From an uncultured Gemmatimonadota bacterium (GTDB lineage Bacteria > Gemmatimonadota > Gemmatimonadetes > Gemmatimonadales > Gemmatimonadaceae), in NCBI GenBank assembly GCA_903910555.1, contig CAIVZZ010000015.1, positions 62,001 to 126,000 of the forward strand: a DNA stretch of 64,000 bases, given 5' to 3'. The notes under the pieces are model-generated. The model was not told the origin of the DNA, did no database searches, and saw nothing but the letters and a program-made list of their open reading frames with translations. Positions 50,109 through 61,132 of this stretch are shown here, one piece after another. The first letter of the stretch is position 1. Every line of letters begins with the position of its first letter. Position numbers and translations under genes: made by a program.

Positions 50109-51017
50109 ATGCTCGAGGACGGCGTCGCGCGCGCCTTCCTGCTGGAGCGATTCCAGGAGTATCTGGCGCTGGAAGACGGCGCCTCGCCGCGTACCCTTGA
50201 GGCCTACGGGCGCGATTTGGAGCGAATGGTCGTCTGGTGCGTGACGAAGAGTGTCAGCGCACCTACCGCGCTGACGCCCGCACTGTTGCGCGACTTCGTG
50301 TATCACTTGAAAGACATAGGGCTATCGCCAGCCAGCATAAGGCGTTCCGTGTCCGCAACACGGACCTATTTCAAGTTCATGATCGGCGAAGGGCAGATGC
50401 ACAGCGATCCGAGCGAGAGGCTCGAAACGCCGCGGAAATGGCGGACGCTGCCGGAGGTGCTCTCGGTTGATGAGGTCACGAAGCTGCTCTCCGCCGTGTC
50501 ACTCGACGAGCCGCTCGTATTTCGCGATCGCGCGATGCTTGAACTCGCGTACGGTGCCGGCCTGCGCGTGAGCGAATGGATCGACCTTGGCACGCAAGAC
50601 CTCATGCTCGATGAGGGCGTGCTCCGCGTGTTCGGCAAAGGATCCAAGGAACGGCTCGTGCCGATCGGGCGGTCGGCGATCGGAGCCGTCGGCATGTATT
50701 TGAGAGAGCTGCGCCCGCGCCTCGAACGAGGTGAGGGGAAGGGACGGCTCTTTTTGAATTCGCGCGGAACGCCGCTCACTCGCATGGGAGCGTGGAAAAT
50801 TCTGCGTAAATACGTCGAGCTCGCCGGCATCGAGAAACATGTGAGCCCTCACACGCTGCGCCATTCGTTCGCGACGCACCTGCTCGAAGGCGGCGCGGAT
50901 CTGCGCGCGGTGCAGGAGATGCTCGGCCACGCGGATATCTCGACGACGCAGATCTACACGCATGTCGATCGCGAATACCTGCGCTCGGTCCATAAGCAGT
51001 TTCACCCCCGCGGTTAA
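50109..51017 (+). CDS. xerD: Tyrosine recombinase XerD
   Basis: The 302-aa protein has an N-terminal SAM-like core-binding domain (about 8-100) and a catalytic domain with Arg in GAGLRVSEW, Lys in GKGSKERLVP, HxxR in PHTLRHSFATHL, His in LGHADISTTQ and Tyr in IYTHVDREYLR. It resolves chromosome dimers at dif with XerC. Housekeeping context and length argue against a phage integrase. It ends the mqn-ispF-dedA run. Confidence 0.93.
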   Translation: MLEDGVARAFLLERFQEYLALEDGASPRTLEAYGRDLERMVVWCVTKSVSAPTALTPALLRDFVYHLKDIGLSPASIRRSVSATRTYFKFMIGEGQMHSDPSERLETPRKWRTLPEVLSVDEVTKLLSAVSLDEPLVFRDRAMLELAYGAGLRVSEWIDLGTQDLMLDEGVLRVFGKGSKERLVPIGRSAIGAVGMYLRELRPRLERGEGKGRLFLNSRGTPLTRMGAWKILRKYVELAGIEKHVSPHTLRHSFATHLLEGGADLRAVQEMLGHADISTTQIYTHVDREYLRSVHKQFHPRG

Positions 51018-51052
51018 GACCCAGAGCTCACAGCACAATCAGGCCACCCGCG

Positions 51053-51088
51053 TAATCGTCCAATTACGTTCGCATTACGAGACGATTA
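51053..51088. promoter_or_regulatory. Inverted repeat 1 between xerD and the efflux operon
   Basis: TAATCGTC (51053-51060) and GACGATTA (51081-51088) pair perfectly around a 20-nt loop that contains two ATTACG copies. It lies 36 bp after the xerD stop. It may be an operator or the tail structure of the xerD transcript. No T run follows. Confidence 0.4.
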
Positions 51089-51130
51089 ACGCTGATGCGC
51101 CGCGCGCCAAAGACCCGCATTGTGTAGCGG

Positions 51131-51151
51131 GGCCGATCAACCAAATCGGCC
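51131..51151 (+). promoter_or_regulatory. Inverted repeat 2, GGCCGAT hairpin
   Basis: GGCCGAT and ATCGGCC form a perfect 7-bp stem with a CAACCAA loop. Downstream is TTGGTGG rather than a T tract, so a classic terminator is doubtful. It could slow or stop transcription from xerD or bind a regulator. Confidence 0.4.
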
Positions 51152-51197
51152 TTGGTGGTGTCTCATGGCTGTTGCATGCACTATGCGTTCCGGCTTC

Positions 51198-51221
51198 AGT
51201 GTACTATATTTGTAATACACT
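51198..51221. promoter_or_regulatory. Operator-like palindrome upstream of the efflux operon
   Basis: AGTGTA-N12-TACACT is a 24-bp palindrome (9 of 12 positions symmetric) lying 20 bp before the adaptor ATG. GTGTACTA...TAATACAC-type sites are bound by YtrA-type GntR regulators, which often control ABC exporters. A weak promoter (TTCCGG, 17 bp, TGTAAT at 51211-51216) overlaps it. No regulator gene is adjacent. Confidence 0.5.
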
Positions 51222-51240
51222 ACAATCACGGACCCCCTCC

Positions 51241-52608
51241 ATGAAGCGCCTCCTCCGTACACGCCGGTTCATTATCGCGGCGATCATCGTGCTGATCGGC
51301 GCGCCGGCTGCGTGGCTCCTCGCCCGCGACACCAAGGTCGACGACACGCTGATCGCGAAAGTGAAGAAAGGCGATTTCAAAATCACAGTGACATCCTCTG
51401 GCGAACTGAAGGCTCCAAAATTCGTCCAGATCACGCTGCCGCAAAATGCCCAGCAGGCTGAGTCGTTCCAGCTGAAGATCGCGTCGCTCGTGCCCGAGGG
51501 AACGGTGGTGAAGGAAGGCGATGTGGTCGCCGACATCGATCGCACCACCGTCGCGCAGAAGCTCGCGGATTACCAGCTGGCGCTGGTGAAAGCCGACGCC
51601 GTGTATGAGCAGGCCATGCTCGACTCGACGCTCAACCTCTCGAAGGCCCGTGAGGATATTCACACCGGCCAGCTCGATCTCGAAGGGAAGAAGCTCGCGA
51701 AGGAGCAGTCGAAGTACGAAGCGCCGAGTGTGCAGCGCCAGGCCGATATCGACTATGAAAAGGCGGACCGCGCACTCGCCCAGTCGAAGATGGATTACAA
51801 CACGAAGACCGAGCAGGCGAAAGCAAAAATGCGCGAGGTAGGTTCGGATCTCGACCGGCAGAAGAACAAAGTGAAGGTCATTCAGGACATCATGGCCGGC
51901 TTCACCATCAAGGCGCCGTCGGCGGGCATGGTGATTTACATCAAAGAGTGGAACGGCAAGAAACGCGCGGTGGGATCGAGCGTGAATCCATGGGATCCCG
52001 GAGTCGCGACGCTGCCGGATCTGACGCAACTGGAGTCGATCACCTACGTAAACGAGATCGACGTCCGCAAACTCGCCGTCGGCCAGCCTGTGATGGTCAC
52101 ACTCGACGCCGATGCGTCCAAGAAACTTCCCGGCAAAGTGAGCGCCGTCGCAAACGTCGGCGAGCAGCGCCCGAATGCCGACGCGAAAGTATTCGAAGTG
52201 AAGGTGGCCATCGAAAAGTCGGACACCACACTGCGTCCCGGCATGACGACCGCCAACAATATCGAGACCTTCTCGATCAAAGACGTCATGAACGTGCCGC
52301 TCGAGGCCATCACGACTGAAGGCGGCATTCCGTACGTCTTCAAGAAAAGCGGCGGCGGTTCGATCAAACAGGAAGTCGAGCTTGGCGCGCTCAACGACAA
52401 CGACGTCGTGATTCAGCGCGGGCTCGACATCAACGATCGCGTGCTCCTTTCACCGCCGCCCGACAAGGACAAGGTGAAGGTCGAAAAACTGGCAGGCTCG
52501 CGAAACGTCCCGAGCGCGAAACCCGGCGACGACGCCAAGCCCTCACCGCAGTCCGTTCCCGTGAAGCCCGCGCCAAGCGCCACCGCGCCCGCCGCAAAGA
52601 AGGGCTGA
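51241..52608 (+). CDS. Efflux periplasmic adaptor (MacA/HlyD family)
   Basis: The ATG at 51241 gives 455 aa with one N-terminal membrane anchor (about 8-27). A lipoyl-type half-motif follows, then a long alpha hairpin (about 105-220, rich in K/E/Q), the second lipoyl half (FTIKAPSAGMVIYIKEW), a beta-barrel and a membrane-proximal domain. The last 40 residues are Pro/Ala/Lys low complexity. It would connect the permease at 52613 to TolC. The frame extends upstream into xerD, but the hydrophobic anchor and the palindrome place the start here. Confidence 0.9.
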   Translation: MKRLLRTRRFIIAAIIVLIGAPAAWLLARDTKVDDTLIAKVKKGDFKITVTSSGELKAPKFVQITLPQNAQQAESFQLKIASLVPEGTVVKEGDVVADIDRTTVAQKLADYQLALVKADAVYEQAMLDSTLNLSKAREDIHTGQLDLEGKKLAKEQSKYEAPSVQRQADIDYEKADRALAQSKMDYNTKTEQAKAKMREVGSDLDRQKNKVKVIQDIMAGFTIKAPSAGMVIYIKEWNGKKRAVGSSVNPWDPGVATLPDLTQLESITYVNEIDVRKLAVGQPVMVTLDADASKKLPGKVSAVANVGEQRPNADAKVFEVKVAIEKSDTTLRPGMTTANNIETFSIKDVMNVPLEAITTEGGIPYVFKKSGGGSIKQEVELGALNDNDVVIQRGLDINDRVLLSPPPDKDKVKVEKLAGSRNVPSAKPGDDAKPSPQSVPVKPAPSATAPAAKKG

Positions 52609-52612
52609 GCGA

Positions 52613-54007
52613 ATGAAGTTCGATCGCGAACGCCTCGCACGACTGCGCGGCGCTTTCACCGCGCACGTTGCGTTCTCGATGCGCACGGCCATCGAGGCCG
52701 TCGGGCACAACAAACTGCGCGCGGCGCTCACATCGCTCGGCATTTTATTCGGCGTCGCGTCGGTCATCGCGATGCTGGCGATCGGCAAAGGTGCCGAGTC
52801 GGAAATTCTCGCGCAGATGAAACTGCTCGGCACGAACAACATTCTGATCACGCCGATCGTCGAGCAGAAAGACGAGAAAGCAAAGGACGACGGCGACAAA
52901 AAGCCGAAGAAATTTTCGCCCGGCCTCACGTTCAAGGACGCCGAGGCGCTGCGGCAGACGATTCCCGACGTCGACGCGGCAAGCTCCGAAGTCGTGTTCA
53001 ACACGCTCATCACGCGTGAGGGGCGCCGTCGCACCGGCAAACTCGTCGGCGTCGACACGGCATACTTCCGCCTGATGAATCTTGATATCGTAGCCGGATC
53101 CGCCTTCACGACGTCGCAGGTCGAGCAGGGACGCCTGGTTGCGATCATTGGCTACGGCGTGAAGACGCGATTCTTCACGAGCGTCGATCCGATCGGCCAG
53201 CCGCTGAAAGTCGGCGACGGATGGGTGACGGTGGTCGGCGTACTCGCGGACCGCAAACTCGCCGGCCAAAACTCGCAGAAACTCGGCATTCGCGATGCAA
53301 ATCTCGACGTGTACATCCCGCTCTCGACGATGTTGCTGCGTTTCCGAAATCGCGGTGAGGTGACGCAGCGCGACATCGAAGCGGCCGCCAGTCAGTTCAA
53401 CGTTGATCCCAACGCTGCGCCGGCGGACCCGGACGCGCAGGCGGAGCGCACGAACTTCAACCAGCTCGACCGGATCATCGTACGCGTGAAGGACGCCGCA
53501 CTCGTGCCCGGTGTTGCCGACGTCGCGCGCCGCATGCTCGGCCGCCGGCACAACACGGTTGTGGACTACGAGATCACCGTCCCCGAACTGCTGCTAAAAC
53601 AAGAGCAGCACACGAAAGACATTTTCAACGTGGTCCTCGGCGCCATTGCGTCGATCTCGCTGATCGTCGGCGGCATCGGAATCATGAACATCATGCTCGC
53701 GTCGATCCTCGAGCGCATCAAGGAGATCGGCGTGCGCCGCGCACTCGGTGCCACGCAGAACGACATCCTCTTTCAGTTCTTGAGTGAGGCCGTGCTGATC
53801 AGCGTGGCCGGCGGAACGGCGGGGATCATCGTCGGCGTTTTGATCAGCGTCGGGATCGAGCACTTCGCCGCCATCAAAACGATCGTGAGCTTCATGTCCG
53901 TGTTCGTCGCGTTCGGCGTGTCGTGCACCGTCGGCCTCGCATTTGGAATCGTCCCCGCGCATCGCGCGGCGAAGCAGGACCCCATCACCTGTCTCCGGTA
54001 CGAATGA
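52613..54007 (+). CDS. MacB-type ABC transporter permease (no ATPase domain)
   Basis: The 464-aa protein has the MacB periplasmic core domain between helix 1 (LGILFGVASVIAMLAIG) and helices 2-4, which form an FtsX domain with GGIGIMNIMLASILERIKEIGVRRALGAT and PAHRAAKQDPITCLRYE. There are no Walker motifs, so ATP must come from a separate protein, and none is encoded in this window's operon. A Lys/Asp-rich insert (about residues 83-98) interrupts the core domain. It overlaps the TolC gene by 4 nt. Confidence 0.9.
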   Translation: MKFDRERLARLRGAFTAHVAFSMRTAIEAVGHNKLRAALTSLGILFGVASVIAMLAIGKGAESEILAQMKLLGTNNILITPIVEQKDEKAKDDGDKKPKKFSPGLTFKDAEALRQTIPDVDAASSEVVFNTLITREGRRRTGKLVGVDTAYFRLMNLDIVAGSAFTTSQVEQGRLVAIIGYGVKTRFFTSVDPIGQPLKVGDGWVTVVGVLADRKLAGQNSQKLGIRDANLDVYIPLSTMLLRFRNRGEVTQRDIEAAASQFNVDPNAAPADPDAQAERTNFNQLDRIIVRVKDAALVPGVADVARRMLGRRHNTVVDYEITVPELLLKQEQHTKDIFNVVLGAIASISLIVGGIGIMNIMLASILERIKEIGVRRALGATQNDILFQFLSEAVLISVAGGTAGIIVGVLISVGIEHFAAIKTIVSFMSVFVAFGVSCTVGLAFGIVPAHRAAKQDPITCLRYE

Positions 54008-55473
54008 CTTTCATGGCGAAGACGTCAGCGTTGCTGTGCGCACTTCTCGTCGCGGCAGTACCGCGTGGAGCACATGCGCAGCTGCCTGCGGAAGCGATCA
54101 CACTCCGGCAGGCGATCGAGATGGCGCAGCGCCAGGGCCCGCAGGCGCGCGCCGCAATGGCGCAGCGCGAAGCCGCGCGCCAGCACGACCGCGCGTTCAA
54201 CGCGCGCCTCCTGCCGCAGATTTCGCTCGCCGGAACCGTCCCCGCATATCAGCGTGCGATCACGCCGGTCCTGCAGCCCGACGGCACCACGCTCTACACG
54301 CCGCTGCAGCAGACGAGCTCAAATCTTGGCGTGAACATCACACAGCAAGTGCCGCTCACGGGCGGACAGCTGTCGTTTGGATCGTCGGTCTCGCAGCTCC
54401 AGCTCAGCGGCGGCCAACAGTACAAAAGCTACACGACCGTGCCGTATCAGGTCTCGCTGCAGCAGCCGATTTTCCGGCCGAACGAGACACGGTGGAACGA
54501 TCGCGAGCAGGCGATCAGCATCGAAATCGCCGAGCGTCAGTACCTCGAGACGCGCGAGCAGATAGCCATCGCGACGACCAATGCGTTCTTCGCGTTTTAC
54601 TCGGCGCGCATCAACCTGAGCAATTCCGTCGCCAACGCCGCGGTGAACGACACGGTGTACACGCTGAACAAAGGGCGGTTTGAAGTCGGCAAGATCGGCG
54701 AAAACGACCTTCTCCAGAGCGAACTGGCACTGCTGAGAGCGCGCGCGGCGCTCGACCAGGCCAAGCTGGACTTCGACCGATCGCGCGCAGCGCTGAAAAT
54801 CGCGATCAACGTCCCGCAGTCGGCTGCACTCGATGTCATCGTGACGTCGGAAGTTTCCGATTTCCGCGTGGACACGCTCGTCGCCGTGCAGCAGGCGCTG
54901 CGGAATCAGTCGCAGTCACGGTTGAACGAGTTCAACGACGTCGACGCGAATCGGCGGATTGCCGAGGCGAAACTGTTTGGAGGTCCCGGCGCGTCGGTGA
55001 CCGCGAGCTACGGTGTGAACCAGACCGCCGGGATCCTGAGTCAGGCGTATCAGAATCCGCTCGAGTCGCAGGCCGTGGCGATCTCGCTCTCGACGCCGCT
55101 GTATCTGTTCGGCGCGCACTCAGCAGACGTGCAGGCGGCGCAGGCAACGCGCGAGGCGGTGCTCAATAACAACAAGCTCGCCGCGTCGAACATCGAGCAG
55201 GGCGCGCGGTATGCCGCGCTCGGCCTCGATCAAGCGCGGCGTGGACTGATTATATCGGCCAAGGGCGACACGGTGGGCTCGAAGCGGTACGAGGTCGCGT
55301 ACAACCGCTATGTGATCGGCAAGATCACGTATGCCGACCTCTACCTCTCGCAGCAGGAAAAGGACGCGGCGCTTCAAGCGTACGTGGCCGCGCTGCAGCA
55401 GTACTGGGTGTCGTACTACACGCTGCGGCTCGTCACGCTGTATGACTTTGAGAAGGGCGCGCCGCTCAGGTAA
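54004..55473 (+). CDS. TolC-family outer-membrane efflux protein
   Basis: The 489-aa product from ATG 54004 has signal PRGAHA|QLP and two OEP repeats of long helices (EQLARAAL-like Q/A/R-rich segments) with short strands. The periodic pattern AKLDFDRSRAALKIAINVP is typical. It forms the outer-membrane exit duct for the adaptor and permease encoded upstream. It ends the efflux operon; the next gene starts nine bases later but is unrelated. Confidence 0.9.
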   Translation: MTFMAKTSALLCALLVAAVPRGAHAQLPAEAITLRQAIEMAQRQGPQARAAMAQREAARQHDRAFNARLLPQISLAGTVPAYQRAITPVLQPDGTTLYTPLQQTSSNLGVNITQQVPLTGGQLSFGSSVSQLQLSGGQQYKSYTTVPYQVSLQQPIFRPNETRWNDREQAISIEIAERQYLETREQIAIATTNAFFAFYSARINLSNSVANAAVNDTVYTLNKGRFEVGKIGENDLLQSELALLRARAALDQAKLDFDRSRAALKIAINVPQSAALDVIVTSEVSDFRVDTLVAVQQALRNQSQSRLNEFNDVDANRRIAEAKLFGGPGASVTASYGVNQTAGILSQAYQNPLESQAVAISLSTPLYLFGAHSADVQAAQATREAVLNNNKLAASNIEQGARYAALGLDQARRGLIISAKGDTVGSKRYEVAYNRYVIGKITYADLYLSQQEKDAALQAYVAALQQYWVSYYTLRLVTLYDFEKGAPLR

Positions 55474-55481
55474 CTTCCGGC

Positions 55482-56081
55482 ATGCTGCTCGTCATCGACA
55501 ACTACGATTCCTTCACCTACAACCTCGTCCAGTACCTCGGCGAGTTGGGTGAGAATCCGCATGTGATCCGCAACGACGCGATGCGCGTTGAGGAGATCGC
55601 GGCGCTCGCGCCGAGCGCGATCGTCATCAGCCCGGGGCCGAAAACGCCGGCCGAGGCGGGAATCTGCATTCCGCTTATTCAGCGCTACGGCGCTGCCATT
55701 CCGATTCTCGGTGTGTGCCTTGGCCATCAGTCGATCGGCGAGGCGTACGGTGGAAAGGTCGTGCGCGCGCCGCGCGGGGTGATGCACGGGAAGACGTCGA
55801 AGGTGACGCACGATGGGACCGGGTTGTTTGAGGGGGTGCCGAGTCCGTTGGAGGTGATGCGGTACCACTCGCTGGTAGTCGAGTCGTCATCGCTGCCGTC
55901 GTCCCTCGTGGTTACCGCCGCTGCGGTTGACGACAAAACCGAGATCCACGCCATGCGCCACGCGACGCATCCGGTGTGGGGCGTGCAATTCCATCCTGAG
56001 TCGATTTTGACTCAGCATGGGAAGAGGATTCTGCAGAATTTCCTGACCATGGCTGGAACAGCGGCGACTAGCGACTCGTAA
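55482..56081 (+). CDS. Glutamine amidotransferase subunit of anthranilate or aminodeoxychorismate synthase
   Basis: The 199-aa class I amidotransferase begins MLLVIDNYDSFTYNLVQYL. It has SPGPKTPAEAG, nucleophile Cys in GVCLGHQSIGEAYGG, and the His/Glu pair in QFHPESILT. It feeds ammonia to TrpE or PabB, and many bacteria use one protein for both, so I do not choose between trpG and pabA. No trpE/pabB partner is adjacent. It follows the TolC gene by eight bases. Confidence 0.92.
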   Translation: MLLVIDNYDSFTYNLVQYLGELGENPHVIRNDAMRVEEIAALAPSAIVISPGPKTPAEAGICIPLIQRYGAAIPILGVCLGHQSIGEAYGGKVVRAPRGVMHGKTSKVTHDGTGLFEGVPSPLEVMRYHSLVVESSSLPSSLVVTAAAVDDKTEIHAMRHATHPVWGVQFHPESILTQHGKRILQNFLTMAGTAATSDS

Positions 56082-56091
56082 TCGGCGATCT

Positions 56092-56156
56092 GGTGCATAG
56101 CGAATGGCGAGTAGCGCCGAGACGGTCTCCGCGCTACTCGCCATTCGCTATGCACC
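56092..56156. repeat. Near-perfect 65-bp palindrome
   Basis: The arms at 56092-56117 and 56131-56156 are perfect 26-bp inverted copies. The 13-bp centre is itself C-GAGAC-G-GTCTC-C, so pairing continues for five more bases after one C:C mismatch. It lies 11 bp after the amidotransferase stop in a 207-bp spacer. The arm contains GCGAATGGCGAGTAGCG, resembling dispersed intergenic repeats. There is no T run and no open frame. It may be a REP- or MITE-like element or a strong transcript-end hairpin. Confidence 0.85.
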
Positions 56157-56288
56157 CAATTGCCATTTACCGGTCGCCAGTCGCCGGTTCAAACCGATTT
56201 CTGCCAAAGCTTTGCGCTATGCTACCCCGCCGTTTATCTTCCGTGGCGTGGATTTTGCGTCCGCGCCGCCTCAGCCGAGGGTGCTCCA
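56157..56288 (+). promoter_or_regulatory. Spacer upstream of the kdsB operon
   Basis: These 132 bp must hold the promoter for kdsB and the genes after it. ACCGG and CCGGT flank a 10-bp centre near 56168-56187. TATGCT at 56218-56223 is the best -10 guess, without a clear -35. Nothing else is recognised. Confidence 0.3.
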
Positions 56289-58777
<2,489 letters not shown>

Positions 58778-59611
58778 ATGGCGGGTCGACCAACGTTGTT
58801 TCCGCACGACCGCCTTTTTCTGATTGCGGGACCGTGCGTCGTGGAAGGCGACGACCTGATGTTTCGGGTCGCCGACCATCTCGCGCGGCTCGCTGAAAGA
58901 GTACCGGGCGGAATTATTTTCAAAGCCAGCTTCGACAAAGCGAACAGATCGAATCCCGGCGCGCATCGCGGCCCCGGTCTCGACGAAGGGCTCGCCGCGC
59001 TCGATCGCGTTCGCGCGCGCACCGGGCTCCCCGTGCTGACCGATGTTCACCTGCCGGATCAGTGCGCTGCGGCGGCGCAGGTCGCCGATGTTTTACAGAT
59101 CCCTGCGTTTCTCTGCCGCCAAACGGACCTGCTCGTTGCCGCGGGCGCGACAGGCAAACCGGTGAACGTGAAGAAAGGGCAGTGGCTTCAGCCCGAGGGA
59201 ATGATCGGCGCGGTGAATAAAGTGGCCGAAGGGCGGACGACGGCAACGCACGATTCCAAGAGTGGAATCGCCGTAACGGAGCGCGGCACATTTTTCGGCT
59301 ACGGCGATCTCGTCGTCGACATGAGAAACTTCCCGCGGCTGAAAGCGGCAACGAACTGCCCGGTCGTGTTCGACGGAACGCATTCCGTGCAGCAGCCCGG
59401 CAAAGGCGAGGGTGGCAGCAGCGGCGGCGTGCGCGAGATGATTCCGCCGCTGACGTTCGCCGCGCTCGCCGCTGGCGCAGACGGACTCTTTCTCGAGACG
59501 CATCCGGATCCGGCGCACGCGCCGAGCGACGGCCCGAACATGATTCCGCTGGATAAACTCGACGACCTTATCAAGCGGGCCGTCGAGATCTGGAGCGCCG
59601 CACGCAATTGA
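58778..59611 (+). CDS. kdsA: Kdo-8-phosphate synthase, metal-dependent type
   Basis: The 277-aa barrel enzyme condenses arabinose 5-phosphate with PEP. Cys20 in LIAGPCVVEGD marks the metal-dependent class (metal-independent E. coli KdsA has Asn here). The other ligands are present: His in FDGTHSVQQPG, Glu in FLETHPDP and Asp in APSDGPNM. KASFDKANRSN binds substrate. It abuts the pyrG stop, with AAGG upstream. Confidence 0.96.
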   Translation: MAGRPTLFPHDRLFLIAGPCVVEGDDLMFRVADHLARLAERVPGGIIFKASFDKANRSNPGAHRGPGLDEGLAALDRVRARTGLPVLTDVHLPDQCAAAAQVADVLQIPAFLCRQTDLLVAAGATGKPVNVKKGQWLQPEGMIGAVNKVAEGRTTATHDSKSGIAVTERGTFFGYGDLVVDMRNFPRLKAATNCPVVFDGTHSVQQPGKGEGGSSGGVREMIPPLTFAALAAGADGLFLETHPDPAHAPSDGPNMIPLDKLDDLIKRAVEIWSAARN

Positions 59612-59618
59612 AAACATC

Positions 59619-60170
59619 ATGATCGCACCAGCGGCGGCGAAGCGCGTGAAGTTCGTCGGACTCGATGTCGACGGCGTCCTCACCGACGGCGGCATTTTCC
59701 TCGGCGACGCCGACGGGAAGCGCGTCGAGCTCAAGCGCTATGAAATTCAGGACGGACTCGGCGTCGTGCTCATGCGCAGCGCGGGGATCAAAGTCGGAAT
59801 TATTACGGGGAGAGAATCCGAAAGCGTGCGCCTTCGCGGCGAAGAGTTGAAAGTCGACGCTGTTGCGCAGGATTCAAAAGCACGAAAGCTCTCGGCACTA
59901 AAAACAATGCTCGCGCAGTTTGCGATCGCGCCGGAAGACGCCGCGTTCGTCGGCGACGATCTGCCGGACCTGAGCGTTCTGCGCGCGGTGGGAATGTCGG
60001 TCGCGGTCGCAAACGCGTCGAAGGAAGTCAAAGAGGTCGCGAACGTTCACCTCACGCGGGCCGGCGGGTATGGCGCCGTCCGTGAGTTCGCCGAGCTGCT
60101 GCTCACTGCGCGCGGCGAGTGGGCCGCTGTGGTTGAGCGCTACGTCGCTGCAACAGAGGAACCGGTATGA
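59619..60170 (+). CDS. kdsC: Kdo-8-phosphate phosphatase (HAD family)
   Basis: This small 183-aa HAD protein without a cap has the nucleophile motif LDVDGVLTDG, the Thr motif IITGRES, a conserved Lys in DSKARK and the acidic motif FVGDDLPDLSVL. It removes phosphate from Kdo-8-P. The seven-base gap after kdsA has no Shine-Dalgarno. The stop overlaps kdsD by 4 nt. Confidence 0.94.
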   Translation: MIAPAAAKRVKFVGLDVDGVLTDGGIFLGDADGKRVELKRYEIQDGLGVVLMRSAGIKVGIITGRESESVRLRGEELKVDAVAQDSKARKLSALKTMLAQFAIAPEDAAFVGDDLPDLSVLRAVGMSVAVANASKEVKEVANVHLTRAGGYGAVREFAELLLTARGEWAAVVERYVAATEEPV

Positions 60171-61132
60171 CGCGCGACGAAATCATTGGTAGCGGCCGGC
60201 GCGTCGTCCGGCTGGAGCGTGAGGCGCTCGCCGAAACCGAGCCGCGAATCGGAGAGTCGTTCGCGCGCGCCGTCGAACTCATTGCAGCGAGCACGGGGCG
60301 GGTGATCGTCGCGGGTGTCGGGAAATCGGGGTTGATCGGACGAAAGATCGCCGCAACGATGACATCAACCGGAACGCCCGCAACATTTTTGCATCCGACC
60401 GAGAGCGTGCACGGCGATCTCGGGATTGTTTCCAGCAACGATGTCGCGATCCTCATTTCAAAGAGCGGCGAAACCGAGGAGCTGCTTCCGCTCCTGGAAC
60501 AGCTCAAACGGCTCGGTGTACGGACCGTCGCGATCGCAGGCGAGAGCACGTCGACACTCGCGCGTCATGCGGACGTCTGGCTCGACGCCTCCGTTCGCGA
60601 AGAAGCCTGCCCGCACGATCTCGCGCCGACCACCAGCACGACGGTAACGCTCGCGCTCGGCGACGCGCTCGCCGTGACCTTGCTCGAAGTAAAGGGATTT
60701 CGCCGTGAGGATTTTGCGCGACTGCACCCGGGCGGTGCGCTCGGCAAGCGGCTGCTGCTCGCTGTACGCGATGTGATGCTGACGGAGGACCTGCCGATTC
60801 TCGGACCTGGAGCGACGATGCGCGAGGCCGTTGTGCAGCTGGCGAAACGTCGCGGCATTGCGATCGTTGCAGATGAATCCGGCGCGCTCAAGGGCGTGAT
60901 TACGACCGGTGATCTGACGCGCCTCATGGAAAAGGAAGGAGACTTTCTCGGAGTGCGCGTCGATGCGGTGATGTCGAAATCGCCGAAATCCGCGTCTCCC
61001 GAAGAGCTCGGCAGCGCGGTCGTCTACCGGATGGAACAGTCCGGCATCATGGCGGTTCCCGTCACCGATGCCGCCGCGCGAGTGATTGGCGTTGTGCACT
61101 TGCACGATCTCATGCGGGCGGGTGCCGCATGA
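60167..61132 (+). CDS. kdsD: Arabinose-5-phosphate isomerase
   Basis: The 321-aa protein has a SIS domain (about 40-190, with GVGKSGLIGRKIAATMTSTG, HGDLGIV and SKSGETEELL) and two CBS repeats (about 205-320, DVMLTEDLP and VITTGDLTRLM). It converts ribulose 5-phosphate to arabinose 5-phosphate, the first step to Kdo. Position between kdsC and lptC is the classical arrangement. Confidence 0.95.
   Translation: MTRDEIIGSGRRVVRLEREALAETEPRIGESFARAVELIAASTGRVIVAGVGKSGLIGRKIAATMTSTGTPATFLHPTESVHGDLGIVSSNDVAILISKSGETEELLPLLEQLKRLGVRTVAIAGESTSTLARHADVWLDASVREEACPHDLAPTTSTTVTLALGDALAVTLLEVKGFRREDFARLHPGGALGKRLLLAVRDVMLTEDLPILGPGATMREAVVQLAKRRGIAIVADESGALKGVITTGDLTRLMEKEGDFLGVRVDAVMSKSPKSASPEELGSAVVYRMEQSGIMAVPVTDAAARVIGVVHLHDLMRAGAA

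Noticed and set aside
50109-51017. Phage or island integrase
   Set aside because: XerD-like motifs, a housekeeping operon, no attachment repeats and no mobile genes nearby.
51131-51151. Rho-independent terminator after xerD
   Set aside because: Good stem but no following T tract; listed only as an inverted repeat.
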